A stretch of 64,000 bases of DNA from Pseudomonas muyukensis (GTDB lineage: Bacteria > Pseudomonadota > Gammaproteobacteria > Pseudomonadales > Pseudomonadaceae): assembly GCF_019139535.1 (NCBI RefSeq), contig NZ_CP077073.1, forward strand, positions 4,120,501 through 4,184,500. Direction: 5' to 3'. The notes beneath the pieces are model-generated. The model saw only the letters and a program-made list of their open reading frames with translations. It was not told where the DNA came from and did no database searches. Position 1 is the stretch's first letter, and every line of letters starts with the position of its first letter. Below are positions 25,671-35,644 of the stretch, piece after piece. The translations under genes were made by a program, and so were the position numbers.

Positions 25671-26315
25671 TCAGCCTCGCGAGGCGTAGGACGCCAACGC
25701 TGGGAAAGGGCGCTTCAGCACCTCCAGGCTGACGCGCCCCTGGTACGCCGCAGAGCCGGTGTACAGATAAGCTTGTCGATGCTGCAGGCGCCGGGTCACC
25801 GGATTGTCGTCGACATCGGCCATGGCCAGGTTGACGCAGCGCTCGCCCTGGATCAGGTCCTGCGGATCCAGGCCCTTGAGCTGCCACATGTCTTCGCCAA
25901 CGTACACCACCCACTCCGGCACCTCGCTGAGCCCCTGGTACATTCCCATGTAGCCGACGACATCGGTATCCAGATAACTGTTGACGATGCCGAGGTTGCC
26001 TGCGATGTCACCACTCACCGGGCGAACCTGATAGTAGTAGCGCCCACCGCGCTCATAGACGCCGAACCAGAACAGGTCATGCAGCGTCCCCCCGCCATGC
26101 CCCTGCAAAGGCGACCAGGGCTCCAGCGATCCTTCGCGGCTTTCGATACGCAGGTAACCATCTTCGCCGTCACCCCGCTCGAACCCAACCCAGATGGGTT
26201 TGAGCATGGGGCGGGCGGCTTGCCATTCGAAAGGGTCGATACGTTGGCCATCCGCTTGCCACCACCAACGGGCAATGAATGAAAGCTGTGGTTGAAACTT
26301 GAAATAGAACGCCAT
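25671..26315 (-). CDS. Hypothetical protein, Trp/Tyr-rich
   Basis: About 214 aa, not recognised. It has no signal peptide or membrane segment. It is rich in aromatic residues (ARWWWQ, LFWFGVYERGGRYYYQVRP) and mostly beta-predicted in the middle, with IVNSYLDTDVVGYMGMYQGL. ATG at 26315 was preferred because GGAG lies about 10 nt upstream; a GTG at 26351 has no ribosome site. It is convergent with queD (9-bp gap). It could be a carbohydrate-binding or secreted-effector-like fold, but nothing in the sequence proves that. Confidence 0.7.
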   Translation of the reverse strand: MAFYFKFQPQLSFIARWWWQADGQRIDPFEWQAARPMLKPIWVGFERGDGEDGYLRIESREGSLEPWSPLQGHGGGTLHDLFWFGVYERGGRYYYQVRPVSGDIAGNLGIVNSYLDTDVVGYMGMYQGLSEVPEWVVYVGEDMWQLKGLDPQDLIQGERCVNLAMADVDDNPVTRRLQHRQAYLYTGSAAYQGRVSLEVLKRPFPALASYASRG

Positions 26316-26390
26316 CCGCTCGCCACTCCGCGCGATATTCAGAGTGGTCACACTATTGAGCGACAGGCATCGACGGCAGAGGGAAGCCCG

Positions 26391-26858
26391 CTACCCCAAC
26401 GCGCCCTTGAGAAAGCCGGGTGCAATGTAGCGCTGGTAATGGGCTTCGGAAAGCAGGAAGAATTCGCGATCGATGGCATCGCGCAACTGCGGCAGTTCCC
26501 AGTCGCGAAACTCCGGCAGCAAGGCCATGCCGTAGGCCTCCAGGTCGCGGATCATCCGCGCCCCGCGGGCGATCAGCTGGTAGGCCCAGCAATATTCGGA
26601 CTGCTGCGCGACGAAACGGATCGAGCGCTGCTCCAGCTGCTGGCGCAGCAGGCCTTTGTCGAACACTTCCAGCTTGGCCATCATCACCTGCACCAGCAGT
26701 TGCTCCAGGCGCAGCCAGACCGCGCGCTTGTGTTCATCGTCGTAACCGTTCCAGTGGATCACTTCGTGGTGGAAGCGCTTGCAGCCACGGCACACCAGGT
26801 CTCCGTACACCGTGGAGCAGAGGCCGACGCAAGGGGTCTTGATGGACTGGTTGGACAT
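26391..26858 (-). CDS. DUF1289 domain protein
   Basis: A 155-aa protein. Residues ~8-55 match DUF1289 with the four-Cys layout PCVGLCS...CRGCKRF, followed by HW; these may bind a metal. The remaining ~100 residues are a helical extension not found in the short DUF1289 proteins. Function unknown. It is divergent from acnB, with the long acnB leader between them. Confidence 0.85.
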   Translation of the reverse strand: MSNQSIKTPCVGLCSTVYGDLVCRGCKRFHHEVIHWNGYDDEHKRAVWLRLEQLLVQVMMAKLEVFDKGLLRQQLEQRSIRFVAQQSEYCWAYQLIARGARMIRDLEAYGMALLPEFRDWELPQLRDAIDREFFLLSEAHYQRYIAPGFLKGALG

Positions 26859-26945
26859 GGAAAAACAACGGCTTGGCGGGGGAACACCGGGTCATGTTAG
26901 CCCTTTGTCTAACCAGGGTCACCCGTTAAAGTCATGATCGGCGCC

Positions 26946-26974
26946 TTACCTTCGGCTTTTTTTTGCCGTAGAAT
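26946..26974 (+). promoter_or_regulatory. Predicted sigma-70 promoter of acnB
   Basis: -35 TTACCT (26946-26951), 17-nt spacer with T8, -10 TAGAAT (26969-26974). It would give a leader of about 280 nt. The -35 matches only three of six consensus bases. Confidence 0.5.
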
Positions 26975-27007
26975 CACACCGCCTTTTCAAGGCAACCATG
27001 TCCGTTG

Positions 27008-27142
27008 GAAGCTGTTTTCAAAGCGTCACGAGCACAGTTGATCCGGCAGAACGGCGTTGGCCCGGGCCATGCACCCCTCGCATGCCCGCGCCAGCCCTCA
27101 TCAGCTCCCGTTCTGCAGGCGTAAAACTTTGAAAGCAGCTTC
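27008..27142 (+). ncRNA. Structured 5' leader of acnB (three nested helices)
   Basis: Nested inverted repeats: outer 27008-27023 with 27127-27142 (15 of 16 pairs), middle 27046-27054 with 27108-27116 (9 of 9), and inner 27063-27072 with 27080-27088 (nine pairs, one bulge, 7-nt loop). The whole 135 nt can fold as one long arm, leaving about 120 nt to the acnB start. There is no T-tract after it, so it is not a terminator, and no known riboswitch was recognised. Confidence 0.6.
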
Positions 27143-27263
27143 TGTAAGGATTCTCTGCGACCCTGGCTGGGCGACTCAAAAAGTCGTCGCTGCGCATGGG
27201 TGCATGGAATGCTGGATGAGCGTCCCGGACTCCCTTTAGGGACCACTGATGAGGGTAATAACT

Positions 27264-29873
27264 GTGCTTGAAGCCTACCGCAAACACATCGAAGAGCGTG
27301 CCGCTCTGGGTATCGTGCCCCAGCCGCTGAACGCCGAACAAACTGCAGGCCTGGTCGAGCTGCTGAAAAACCCGCCGGCCGGCGAAGAAGCCTTCCTCGT
27401 AGACCTGATCACCAACCGCGTACCGCCAGGGGTGGACGAAGCCGCCTACGTCAAGGCTGCGTTCCTGTCCGCCATCGCCAAGGGCGAAGCCAAGTCGCCA
27501 CTGATCGACCGCAAGCACGCCACCGAGCTGCTCGGCACCATGCAGGGCGGCTACAACATCGAAACGCTGGTCGCGCTGCTGGACGACGCCGAACTGGGCG
27601 CCGTCGCGGCCGAACAGCTCAAGCACACCCTGCTGATGTTCGATGCCTTCCACGACGTGGCCGAAAAAGCCAAGGCTGGCAATGCCCACGCCAAGGCCGT
27701 GCTGGAATCCTGGGCTGCCGGCGAGTGGTTCACCAGCCGTCCGGCGATCGCCGACAAGTACACCCTGACCGTGTTCAAGGTGCCTGGCGAAACCAACACC
27801 GACGACCTGTCCCCTGCCCCGGACGCCTGGTCGCGCCCTGACATCCCGCTGCACGCCCTGGCCATGCTGAAGATGGCCCGCGACGGCATCGAGCCTTCGC
27901 AACCCGGTTCGGTCGGCCCGCTGGCCCAGATCGAAGCGGTCAAGGCCAAAGGCCACCCGGTCGCCTACGTCGGCGACGTGGTCGGCACCGGCTCCTCGCG
28001 TAAATCGGCCACCAACTCGGTGCTGTGGTTCTTCGGCGACGACATCCCGTACGTGCCGAACAAGCGCGCCGGTGGCTTCTGCTTCGGCACCAAGATCGCC
28101 CCGATCTTCTACAACACCATGGAAGACGCCGGCGCCCTGCCGATCGAGTTCGACTGCACCAACCTGGCCATGGGCGATGTCATCGACGTCTACCCGTTCA
28201 AGGGTGAAGTGCGCCGCAACGGCAGCGAAGAGCTGGTCACCAGCTTCGAGCTGAAAACCGAAGTGCTGCTCGATGAAGTCCGCGCTGGCGGCCGTATCCC
28301 GCTGATCGTCGGCCGCGGCCTGACCGAGAAGGCCCGTGCCGAACTGGGCCTGGCCCCATCGGACCTGTTCAAGAAACCCGAGCAACCAGCCGCTTCGACC
28401 AAGGGCTTCACCCTGGCGCAGAAGATGGTCGGCCGTGCCTGCGGCCTGCCAGAAGGCCAGGGCGTGCGCCCAGGTGCCTACTGCGAGCCGAAGATGACCA
28501 CCGTCGGTTCCCAGGACACCACCGGCCCGATGACCCGCGACGAGCTGAAAGACCTGGCTTGCCTGGGCTTCTCCGCCGACCTGGTGATGCAGTCGTTCTG
28601 CCACACCGCGGCCTATCCGAAGCCGATCGACGTCACCACCCACCACACCCTGCCAGACTTCATCCGCACCCGTGGCGGCGTGTCGCTGCGCCCAGGCGAC
28701 GGCATCATCCACAGCTGGCTGAACCGCATGCTGATGCCGGACACCGTCGGTACCGGTGGCGACTCGCACACCCGCTTCCCGATCGGCATCTCGTTCCCGG
28801 CCGGTTCCGGCCTGGTGGCCTTCGCCGCCGCCACCGGCGTCATGCCGCTGGACATGCCGGAGTCGATCCTGGTGCGCTTCAAGGGCAAGCTGCAGCCTGG
28901 CATCACCCTGCGTGACCTGGTGCATGCCATCCCTTACTACGCCATCCAGAAGGGCCTGCTGACCGTCGAGAAGAAAGGCAAGAAAAACGCCTTCTCCGGT
29001 CGCATCCTGGAAATCGAAGGCCTCAACGACCTGACCGTCGAACAAGCCTTCGAGCTGTCCGACGCCTCGGCCGAACGCTCTGCCGCCGGTTGCACCATCA
29101 AGCTGCCGGAGAAGGCCATCGCCGAGTACCTGCAGTCCAACATCACCCTGCTGCGCTGGATGATCGGCGAAGGCTACGGCGATGCCCGCACCCTGGAGCG
29201 CCGCGCCCAGGCCATGGAAGCCTGGCTGGCCAAGCCCGAGCTGCTGTCGGCCGACGCCGATGCCGAGTACGCCGAAATCATCGAAATCGACCTGGCCGAC
29301 GTCAAGGAGCCTGTGCTCTGCGCGCCGAACGACCCGGACGATGCCCGCCTGCTGTCTTCGGTACAGGGCGAGAAGATCGACGAAGTGTTCATCGGTTCGT
29401 GCATGACCAACATCGGTCACTTCCGCGCTGCCGGCAAGCTGCTGGACAAGGTCAAGGGTGGCATTCCGACCCGCCTGTGGCTGGCCCCGCCAACCAAGAT
29501 GGACGCCCACCAGCTGACCGAGGAAGGCTACTACGGCATCTACGGCAAGGCCGGCGCGCGCATGGAAATGCCAGGCTGCTCGCTGTGCATGGGTAACCAG
29601 GCACGCGTGCAGACCGGTTCGACCGTGGTCTCCACCTCGACCCGTAACTTCCCGAACCGCCTGGGCGACGCCACCAACGTGTACCTGGCCTCGGCCGAGC
29701 TGGCCGCTGTCGCCTCGATCATCGGCAAGCTGCCGACCGTCGAGGAGTACATGCAGTACGCCAAGGACATCGACAGCATGGCTGCCGACGTCTACCGCTA
29801 CCTGAGCTTCGACCAGATCGCCGAGTTCCGCGAAGCCGCGGCCAACGCCAAGATCCCGGTGGTCCAGGCGTAA
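27264..29873 (+). CDS. acnB: Bifunctional aconitate hydratase 2 / 2-methylisocitrate dehydratase
   Basis: An 869-aa TCA-cycle enzyme. The HEAT-like N-terminal domain (residues 1-~155) and the swivel domain placed before the catalytic domains are the AcnB order. Iron-sulfur ligand cysteines are in [10 protein letters not shown] and GCSLCMGN near residues 712-775. GTG at 27264 gives the N-terminus [15 protein letters not shown] as in other AcnB proteins; a possible upstream ATG at 27249 would add five residues. GAGGG is upstream. In pseudomonads acnB is a target of the iron-responsive PrrF RNAs (known from P. aeruginosa). It sits next to, and convergent with, the prp operon. Confidence 0.97.
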   Translation: MLEAYRKHIEERAALGIVPQPLNAEQTAGLVELLKNPPAGEEAFLVDLITNRVPPGVDEAAYVKAAFLSAIAKGEAKSPLIDRKHATELLGTMQGGYNIETLVALLDDAELGAVAAEQLKHTLLMFDAFHDVAEKAKAGNAHAKAVLESWAAGEWFTSRPAIADKYTLTVFKVPGETNTDDLSPAPDAWSRPDIPLHALAMLKMARDGIEPSQPGSVGPLAQIEAVKAKGHPVAYVGDVVGTGSSRKSATNSVLWFFGDDIPYVPNKRAGGFCFGTKIAPIFYNTMEDAGALPIEFDCTNLAMGDVIDVYPFKGEVRRNGSEELVTSFELKTEVLLDEVRAGGRIPLIVGRGLTEKARAELGLAPSDLFKKPEQPAASTKGFTLAQKMVGRACGLPEGQGVRPGAYCEPKMTTVGSQDTTGPMTRDELKDLACLGFSADLVMQSFCHTAAYPKPIDVTTHHTLPDFIRTRGGVSLRPGDGIIHSWLNRMLMPDTVGTGGDSHTRFPIGISFPAGSGLVAFAAATGVMPLDMPESILVRFKGKLQPGITLRDLVHAIPYYAIQKGLLTVEKKGKKNAFSGRILEIEGLNDLTVEQAFELSDASAERSAAGCTIKLPEKAIAEYLQSNITLLRWMIGEGYGDARTLERRAQAMEAWLAKPELLSADADAEYAEIIEIDLADVKEPVLCAPNDPDDARLLSSVQGEKIDEVFIGSCMTNIGHFRAAGKLLDKVKGGIPTRLWLAPPTKMDAHQLTEEGYYGIYGKAGARMEMPGCSLCMGNQARVQTGSTVVSTSTRNFPNRLGDATNVYLASAELAAVASIIGKLPTVEEYMQYAKDIDSMAADVYRYLSFDQIAEFREAAANAKIPVVQA

Positions 29874-29894
29874 GCTGAGCAGTACGCTGTAAAA

Positions 29895-29925
29895 CAAAGC
29901 CCCGGTAGCAATACCGGGGCTTTTT
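29895..29925 (+). terminator. Rho-independent terminator of acnB
   Basis: AAAGCCCCGGTA/TACCGGGGCTTT stem, then T-run, 22 nt after the acnB stop. Confidence 0.9.
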
Positions 29926-29937
29926 CGTTCCACCCTG

Positions 29938-29993
29938 TTGGCCGGTAAGCCGGCGCCTACACCCACCTGCAGGAGCCGGCTTGCCGGCGAAGC
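29938..29993. repeat. REP pair, 'GCCGGCTTGCCGGCGAAG' family
   Basis: Inverted copies GCCGGTAAGCCGGCGCCTAC and GGAGCCGGCTTGCCGGCGAAG between the convergent acnB and prpD ends. Confidence 0.8.
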
Positions 29994-29996
29994 TTT

Positions 29997-31481
29997 TCAG
30001 ATCACGAACAGATCGACAAACCTGTGCACCGGCATGGCCTCAAGCGCAGCCTGGTCCTTGCACACAGCCAAGATTGCCTCGCAGCGCTGCCGCGCGAACC
30101 GCGTCGCCAGGTTCTCGCGGAACTTCGCCTCGAGCAACGGCATCCCCTCCTCCCGCCGGCGCCGATGCCCGAGCGGGTACTCCACCACCACCTGTGGCGT
30201 ATGGCTGCCATCCTTGAAGAACACCTGCACGCCATTGGCGATGGAACGCTTGTCGGCCTCCAGGTATTCGCGGCTGAAACGCGGCTCCTCGACGATCACC
30301 ATCCGCTCGCGCAAACGGTCGATGCTCGGGTGCGCGGCATGGAAGGCATCCTCGTAGTGCTCGGCCACCAGGTCGCCGAAGATCAACGGCACGGCGGTCA
30401 TGTACTGCAGGCAATGGTCGCGGTCGGCGGCGTTGGCCAGCGGCCCTTCCTTGGAGATGATGCGGATCGCCGACTCATGGGTGGTGATGACGATACGGTC
30501 GATTTCGTGCAGGCGATTGCGCACCTGCGGGTGCAGGATCACCGCTGCCTCGCAGGCGGTCTGGGCGTGGAACTCGGCGGGGAAGCTGATCTTGAACAGC
30601 ACGTTCTGCATGACATAGCTGCCGAACGGTTGCGCCAGGCGTAGTTGGCGCTGGCCTTCGGGCTTGAGCGCCAGGTCCTGGTTGGTGTGGCTGAACGATA
30701 CATCATAAAAGCCCCACTGCGGCGCGCTGAGCACCCCAGGCACCCCCATCTCGCCGCGCATCGCGATATCGGCCAGGCGCACGCCGCGGCTGGCAGCATC
30801 CCCCGCCGCCCACGACTTGCGCGAACCGGCGTTGGGCGCATGGCGGTAGGTGCGCAGGGCCTGGCCATCGACAAAGGCGTGGGACAGCGCCGACAGCAGC
30901 TGCTCGCGACTGGCGCCCATGAGCCTGGCGCAGACCGCCGTGGAGGCGACCTTGACCAGCAGCACATGGTCCAGGCCAACCCGGTTGAACGCGTTCTCCA
31001 GCGCCAGCACGCCCTGGATTTCGTGGGCCATGACCATGGCATCGAGTACTTCGCGCATGAGCAGCGGCGCCTCGCCGTTGGCCACGCGCTTCTGCGACAG
31101 GTGGTCGGTGACCGCCAGGATGCCGCCGAGGTTGTCCGAGGGGTGGCCCCACTCCGCTGCCAGCCAGGTGTCGTTGTAGTCCAGCCAGCGGACGATGCAG
31201 CCGATGTCCCAGGCGGCCTTGACCGGGTCGAGGCGGTAACCGGTGCCGGGCACGCGGGCGCCATGGGGGACAACGGTGCCCTCGACCAGCGGGCCGAGGT
31301 GCTTGGTGCATTCGGGGAAGCGCAGGGCCAGCAGGCCGCAGCCGAGGGTGTCCATCAGGCAGTGGCGGGCGGTGTTCAGCGCCTCGGCGGATTCGACACG
31401 GTAGCCGAGCACGTAGTCGGCGAGGGTCTGCAGGACCTGGTCGTAGTCGGGGCGGGTGTTGAGGTCTGCGTTTGCGCTCAT
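29997..31481 (-). CDS. prpD: 2-methylcitrate dehydratase PrpD
   Basis: A 494-aa protein of the MmgE/PrpD family: long all-alpha N-terminal domain ([36 protein letters not shown]) and C-terminal domain with [21 protein letters not shown] at 31481 has GGGAG six nt upstream; an in-frame TTG two codons earlier is less likely. Last gene of the prp operon. Because AcnD/PrpF can also perform the dehydration, PrpD here may act on the other stereoisomer or be partly redundant. Downstream is a REP pair. Confidence 0.94.
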   Translation of the reverse strand: MSANADLNTRPDYDQVLQTLADYVLGYRVESAEALNTARHCLMDTLGCGLLALRFPECTKHLGPLVEGTVVPHGARVPGTGYRLDPVKAAWDIGCIVRWLDYNDTWLAAEWGHPSDNLGGILAVTDHLSQKRVANGEAPLLMREVLDAMVMAHEIQGVLALENAFNRVGLDHVLLVKVASTAVCARLMGASREQLLSALSHAFVDGQALRTYRHAPNAGSRKSWAAGDAASRGVRLADIAMRGEMGVPGVLSAPQWGFYDVSFSHTNQDLALKPEGQRQLRLAQPFGSYVMQNVLFKISFPAEFHAQTACEAAVILHPQVRNRLHEIDRIVITTHESAIRIISKEGPLANAADRDHCLQYMTAVPLIFGDLVAEHYEDAFHAAHPSIDRLRERMVIVEEPRFSREYLEADKRSIANGVQVFFKDGSHTPQVVVEYPLGHRRRREEGMPLLEAKFRENLATRFARQRCEAILAVCKDQAALEAMPVHRFVDLFVI

Positions 31482-31504
31482 ATACAACTCCCTTCAAGAG
31501 TGCC

Positions 31505-31523
31505 GGGGCCGCTTTGCGGCCCC
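31505..31523. repeat. Single REP hairpin between prpF and prpD
   Basis: GGGGCCGC-TTT-GCGGCCCC, the GC half of the TGTCGCGA-type REP, alone in the 72-nt prpF-prpD gap. Confidence 0.7.
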
Positions 31524-31553
31524 AACCAACGAAAGCCGAACGCTGATGATGCC

Positions 31554-32744
31554 TTAGAAACTATCGCCGGGCACGCGCACCCAGCCTTCCATCAGCACCC
31601 GCGCGCTGCGGCTCATGATTGCCTTGGTCACGCTCCACTGCCCGTCCACCTGACGCGCCTGCGCCCCCACCCGCAAGGTCCCGGACGGATGCCCGAAACG
31701 CACCGCGCTGCGTTCACCGCCACCGGCAGCCAGGTTGACCAGCGTCCCCGGGATCGCCGCGGCGGTGCCGATGGCGACCGCCGCGGTACCCATCATCGCG
31801 TGGTGCAGCTTGCCCATCGACAGCGCGCGCACCAGCAGGTCGACGTCCTCGGCGGCGACAACCTTTCCACTGGAGCAGGTATAGCCGGTCGGCGCCGCGA
31901 CGAACGCCACTTTCGGCGTGTGCTGGCGCCCGGCGGCCTGGTCGATATGCTCGATCAGGCCCATGCGTACCGCGCCATGGGCGCGGAGGGTCTCGAAACG
32001 CTGCAGTGCCGCGGCATCGCCGTTGATGGCGTCTTGCAGCTCGGTACCGGTATAGCCGATATCCACGGCATTGACGAAGATGGTCGGGATGCCGGCGTTG
32101 ATCAGGGTCGCCTTGAACGTGCCGACACCGGGCACCTCGAGGTCGTCGACCAGGTTGCCGGTGGGGAACATTGCCCCGCCGGCGCCGTCCTCGTCGGCCG
32201 CCGGGTCGAGAAACTCCAGCTGCACCTCGGCGGCCGGGAAGGTCACGCCGTCGAGTTCGAAGTCGCCGGTTTCCTGCACCTCGCCGTCGGTGATCGGCAC
32301 ATGGGCGATGATGGTCTTGCCGATATTGGCCTGCCAGATGCGCACGGTGGCGATGCCGTTGCGCGGAACCCGCGCGGGGTCGACCAGGCCGCTGGCGATG
32401 GCGAACGAACCGACCGCGGCCGAGAGGTTGCCGCAGTTGCCGCTCCAGTCGACGAAGGCGGTGTCGATCGACACCTGGCCGAACAGGTAGTCGACGTCGT
32501 GGTCGGCCTTGATGCTCTTTGACAGGATCACCGTCTTGCTGGTGCTGGACGTCGCGCCGCCCATGCCGTCGATCTGCTTGGCGTATGGGTCGGGGCTGCC
32601 GATCACCCGCAGCAGCAGGGCGTCACGGGCCTGGCCCGGGACCTGGGCGCGCTCGGGCAGGTCTTGCAGGCGGAAGAACACGCCTTTGCTGGTGCCGCCA
32701 CGAATATAGGTGGCGGGGATTTTTACTTGGGGTACGTGGGCCAT
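31554..32744 (-). CDS. prpF: 2-methylaconitate cis-trans isomerase
   Basis: A 396-aa PrpF protein: YIRGGTSKGVFFR, GMGGATSSTSKTVI, VDWSGNCGNLSAAVG (the conserved Cys-containing loop) and C-terminal AIPGTLVNL and VRFGHPSGTLRVG. It isomerises trans- to cis-2-methylaconitate so that an aconitase can hydrate the product of AcnD. ATG at 32744 follows CAGGAAAAA; the frame extends upstream through the REP, which is not coding. Operon position between acnD and prpD. Confidence 0.95.
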   Translation of the reverse strand: MAHVPQVKIPATYIRGGTSKGVFFRLQDLPERAQVPGQARDALLLRVIGSPDPYAKQIDGMGGATSSTSKTVILSKSIKADHDVDYLFGQVSIDTAFVDWSGNCGNLSAAVGSFAIASGLVDPARVPRNGIATVRIWQANIGKTIIAHVPITDGEVQETGDFELDGVTFPAAEVQLEFLDPAADEDGAGGAMFPTGNLVDDLEVPGVGTFKATLINAGIPTIFVNAVDIGYTGTELQDAINGDAAALQRFETLRAHGAVRMGLIEHIDQAAGRQHTPKVAFVAAPTGYTCSSGKVVAAEDVDLLVRALSMGKLHHAMMGTAAVAIGTAAAIPGTLVNLAAGGGERSAVRFGHPSGTLRVGAQARQVDGQWSVTKAIMSRSARVLMEGWVRVPGDSF

Positions 32745-32782
32745 TGCAGTTTTTCCTGATCTTTTCGTTTCGACGAAAATCC

Positions 32783-32889
32783 CTGGGGCTGCTTTGCAGC
32801 CCTTTCGCGACACAAGGCCGCTCCTCCAGGAGGTCGCGGTCGCCTGTAGGAGCGGCCTTGTGTCGCGAAAGGGCCGCCAAGCGGCCCCC
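32783..32889. repeat. REP pair, 'TGTCGCGA' family, between acnD and prpF
   Basis: Inverted copy 32783-32830 and direct copy 32844-32889 within the prp operon. Confidence 0.9.
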
Positions 32890-32898
32890 GTTACATGC

Positions 32899-35487
32899 TC
32901 AGCCGGTCGCTTCGAGGAAGTCCTGGGCAAAGCGCTGCAACACCCCGCCGGCCTCGTAGATAGAGACCTCCTCGGCGGTATCCAGGCGGCAGGTCACCGG
33001 CACCTCGACACGCTCGCCACTGCGCCGCGTGACCACCAGGGTCAGGGTCGCGCGCGGCGTGCGCTCGCCGAGCACGTCGTAGGTCTCGCTGCCGTCCAGG
33101 CCCAGGGTCTTGCGGTCGGTGCCCGCCTTGAACTCCAGCGGCAGCACGCCCATGCCCACCAGGTTGGTGCGGTGGATGCGCTCGAAGCCCTCGGCGACGA
33201 TGGCCTCGACCCCGGCCAGGCGCACGCCCTTGGCCGCCCAGTCACGGGACGAACCCTGGCCGTAGTCGGCACCGGCGACGATGATCAGCGGCTGCTTGCG
33301 CTGCATGTAGGTTTCGATCGCCTCCCACATGCGTGTCACCTTGCCTTCCGGCTCGATGCGCGCCAGCGAACCCTGCCGCACGCTGCCATCGTCCTTGCGC
33401 ACCATCTCGTTGAACAGCTTGGGGTTGGCGAAGGTGGCGCGCTGGGCGGTGAGGTGGTCGCCACGGTGGGTGGCGTAGGAGTTGAAGTCCTCCTCGGGCA
33501 GGCCCATCTTCGCCAGGTACTCACCGGCAGCGCTGTCGAGCATGATCGCATTGGAGGGTGACAGGTGATCGGTGGTGATGTTGTCCGGCAATACCGCCAG
33601 CGGGCGCATGCCGCGCAAGGTGCGCTCGCCGGCCAGGGCGCCTTCCCAGTACGGCGGACGGCGGATGTAGGTGCTCATCGGACGCCAGTCGTACAGCGGC
33701 GCGACCTTCGGCCCCTTGTCTTCCTCGATGGCGAACATCGGGATGTACACCTGGCGGAACTGCTCGGGCTTGACCGAGGCGCGCACCACGGCGTCGATTT
33801 CCTCGTCGCTCGGCCAGATGTCCTTGAGGCGGACTTCCTTACCGTCGACCACGCCCAGCACATCCTTCTCGATGTCGAAACGGATGGTGCCGGCGATGGC
33901 ATAGGCCACCACCAGTGGCGGCGAAGCGAGGAAGGCCTGCTTGGCGTAGGGGTGGATGCGCCCGTCGAAGTTGCGGTTGCCCGACAGCACCGCGGTGGCG
34001 TACAGGTCGCGGTCGATGATTTCCTGCTGGATCACCGGGTCCAGCGCACCGGACATACCGTTGCAGGTGGTGCAGGCGAAGGCCACGATACCAAAGCCCA
34101 ACTGCTCCAGCTCCTGCTCCAGCCCTGCCTCCTTCAGGTACAGCTGCACGGCCTTGGAACCCGGCGCCAGCGACGACTTGACCCAGGGTTTGCGTACCAG
34201 GCCGAGCCTGTTGGCGTTGCGTGCGATAAGGCCAGCGGCGATGACGTTGCGCGGGTTGCTGGTGTTGGTGCAACTGGTGATGGCGGCAATGATCACCGCG
34301 CCGTCCGGCATCTGCCCCGGCACTTGTTCCCAGGCACCGGCGATACCCTTGGCCGCCAGGTCGCTGGTGGCCACCCGGGCATGCGGGTTGGACGGGCCGG
34401 CCATGTTGCGCACCACGCAGGCCAGGTCGAAGCTCAGGGTGCGCTCGTACTCGGCCTTGGCCAGGCTGTCGGCCCACAGGCCGGCGGTCTTGGCGTAGGT
34501 CTCGACCAACTGCACCTGCTGCTCGTCGCGGCCCGTGAGCTTGAGGTAGTCGAGGGTCTGCTGGTCGATGGCGAACATCGCCGCGGTGGCGCCGTATTCC
34601 GGCGCCATGTTGGAGATGGTGGCGCGGTCGCCCAGGGTCAGCGCGCTGGCGCCAGCGCCGTGGAACTCGAGGTAGGCGCCCACCACTTTCTGCTTGCGCA
34701 GGTATTCGGTCAGGGCCAGCACCAGGTCGGTGGCGGTGATGTTCGGCGCCAGGCGCCCGGTCAGCTCGACGCCGACGATTTCCGGCAGGCGCATCCACGA
34801 AGCGCGGCCAAGCATGACGTTTTCGGCCTCGAGGCCACCGACGCCGATGGCGATCACGCCCAGGGCATCGACATGGGGGGTATGGCTGTCGGTGCCGACG
34901 CAGGTGTCGGGGTAGGCCACGCCACCTTCGCTGTGGATCACCGGCGACATTTTCTCCAGGTTGATCTGGTGCATGATGCCGTTGCCCGGCTGGATCACGT
35001 CGACGTTCTTGAACGCCTGCTTGGTCCAGTTGATGAAGTGGAACCGGTCCTCGTTGCGCCGATCCTCGATGGCGCGGTTCTTCTCGAACGCCTGCGGGTC
35101 AAAGCCGCCGCATTCGACGGCCAGCGAGTGGTCGACGATCAGCTGCACTGGCACCACCGGGTTGACCTGGGCCGGGTCGCCGCCCTTGTCGGCGATGGCG
35201 TCGCGCAGGCCGGCAAGGTCGACCAGCGCGGTCTGGCCGAGGATGTCGTGGCACACCACGCGGGCCGGGAACCAGGGGAAGTCGAGGTCGCGCTTGCGCT
35301 CGATCAACTGCTCGAGCGAGGCGTTGAGGGTGGCCGGGGCGCAGCGGCGCACCAGGTTTTCGGCCAGCACCCGGGAGGTGTACGGCAGGCCGTCGTAGGC
35401 GCCGGGCTTGATCGCCTCGACCGCGGCACGGGCGTCGAAGTAGTCCAGGGCGGTGCCTGGCAGGGGCTTGCGGAATTCTGTATTCAT
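32899..35487 (-). CDS. acnD: Fe/S-dependent 2-methylcitrate dehydratase AcnD
   Basis: An 862-aa aconitase of the AcnA/IRP type. Iron-sulfur cysteines lie in SCTNTSNP and ACTTCNGMSG; active-site segments VGTDSHTPH and GADYGQGSSRDWAAKG are clear. In operons with prpF it replaces PrpD for dehydrating 2-methylcitrate. ATG at 35487 gives MNTEFRKPLPG; the upstream in-frame codons are part of the REP-containing gap. The ribosome site is weak (GAGTCCC). Confidence 0.96.
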   Translation of the reverse strand: MNTEFRKPLPGTALDYFDARAAVEAIKPGAYDGLPYTSRVLAENLVRRCAPATLNASLEQLIERKRDLDFPWFPARVVCHDILGQTALVDLAGLRDAIADKGGDPAQVNPVVPVQLIVDHSLAVECGGFDPQAFEKNRAIEDRRNEDRFHFINWTKQAFKNVDVIQPGNGIMHQINLEKMSPVIHSEGGVAYPDTCVGTDSHTPHVDALGVIAIGVGGLEAENVMLGRASWMRLPEIVGVELTGRLAPNITATDLVLALTEYLRKQKVVGAYLEFHGAGASALTLGDRATISNMAPEYGATAAMFAIDQQTLDYLKLTGRDEQQVQLVETYAKTAGLWADSLAKAEYERTLSFDLACVVRNMAGPSNPHARVATSDLAAKGIAGAWEQVPGQMPDGAVIIAAITSCTNTSNPRNVIAAGLIARNANRLGLVRKPWVKSSLAPGSKAVQLYLKEAGLEQELEQLGFGIVAFACTTCNGMSGALDPVIQQEIIDRDLYATAVLSGNRNFDGRIHPYAKQAFLASPPLVVAYAIAGTIRFDIEKDVLGVVDGKEVRLKDIWPSDEEIDAVVRASVKPEQFRQVYIPMFAIEEDKGPKVAPLYDWRPMSTYIRRPPYWEGALAGERTLRGMRPLAVLPDNITTDHLSPSNAIMLDSAAGEYLAKMGLPEEDFNSYATHRGDHLTAQRATFANPKLFNEMVRKDDGSVRQGSLARIEPEGKVTRMWEAIETYMQRKQPLIIVAGADYGQGSSRDWAAKGVRLAGVEAIVAEGFERIHRTNLVGMGVLPLEFKAGTDRKTLGLDGSETYDVLGERTPRATLTLVVTRRSGERVEVPVTCRLDTAEEVSIYEAGGVLQRFAQDFLEATG

Positions 35488-35540
35488 GGCACAGGGACTC
35501 AATCACGGTAAGGTCGGTGCTGTTGCGGCCGCCCTGCTTC

Positions 35541-35629
35541 CTGTAGGAGCCAGCCTTGCTGGCGATGGGGTGCGAAGCACCCCCTGCCCCGGCGTCGCCA
35601 GGGTTCGCCAGCAAGGCTGGCTCCTACGG
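35541..35629. repeat. REP pair, 'GGAGCCAGCCTTGCTGGC' family, between prpC and acnD
   Basis: Direct copy 35541-35566 and inverted copy 35602-35629, with a 35-nt linker. Confidence 0.88.
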
Positions 35630-35644
35630 GGATCGCGGGCTGGC

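Noticed and set aside
27018..29966. A 982-residue open frame on minus opposite acnB
   Set aside because: High-GC antisense shadow: low-complexity Gly/Gln/His/Val-rich residues, no ribosome site, and a fully convincing acnB on the other strand.
33565..35511. A 648-residue open frame on plus opposite acnD
   Set aside because: Same antisense effect; composition is dominated by Val/Gly/His/Gln and no domain is visible.
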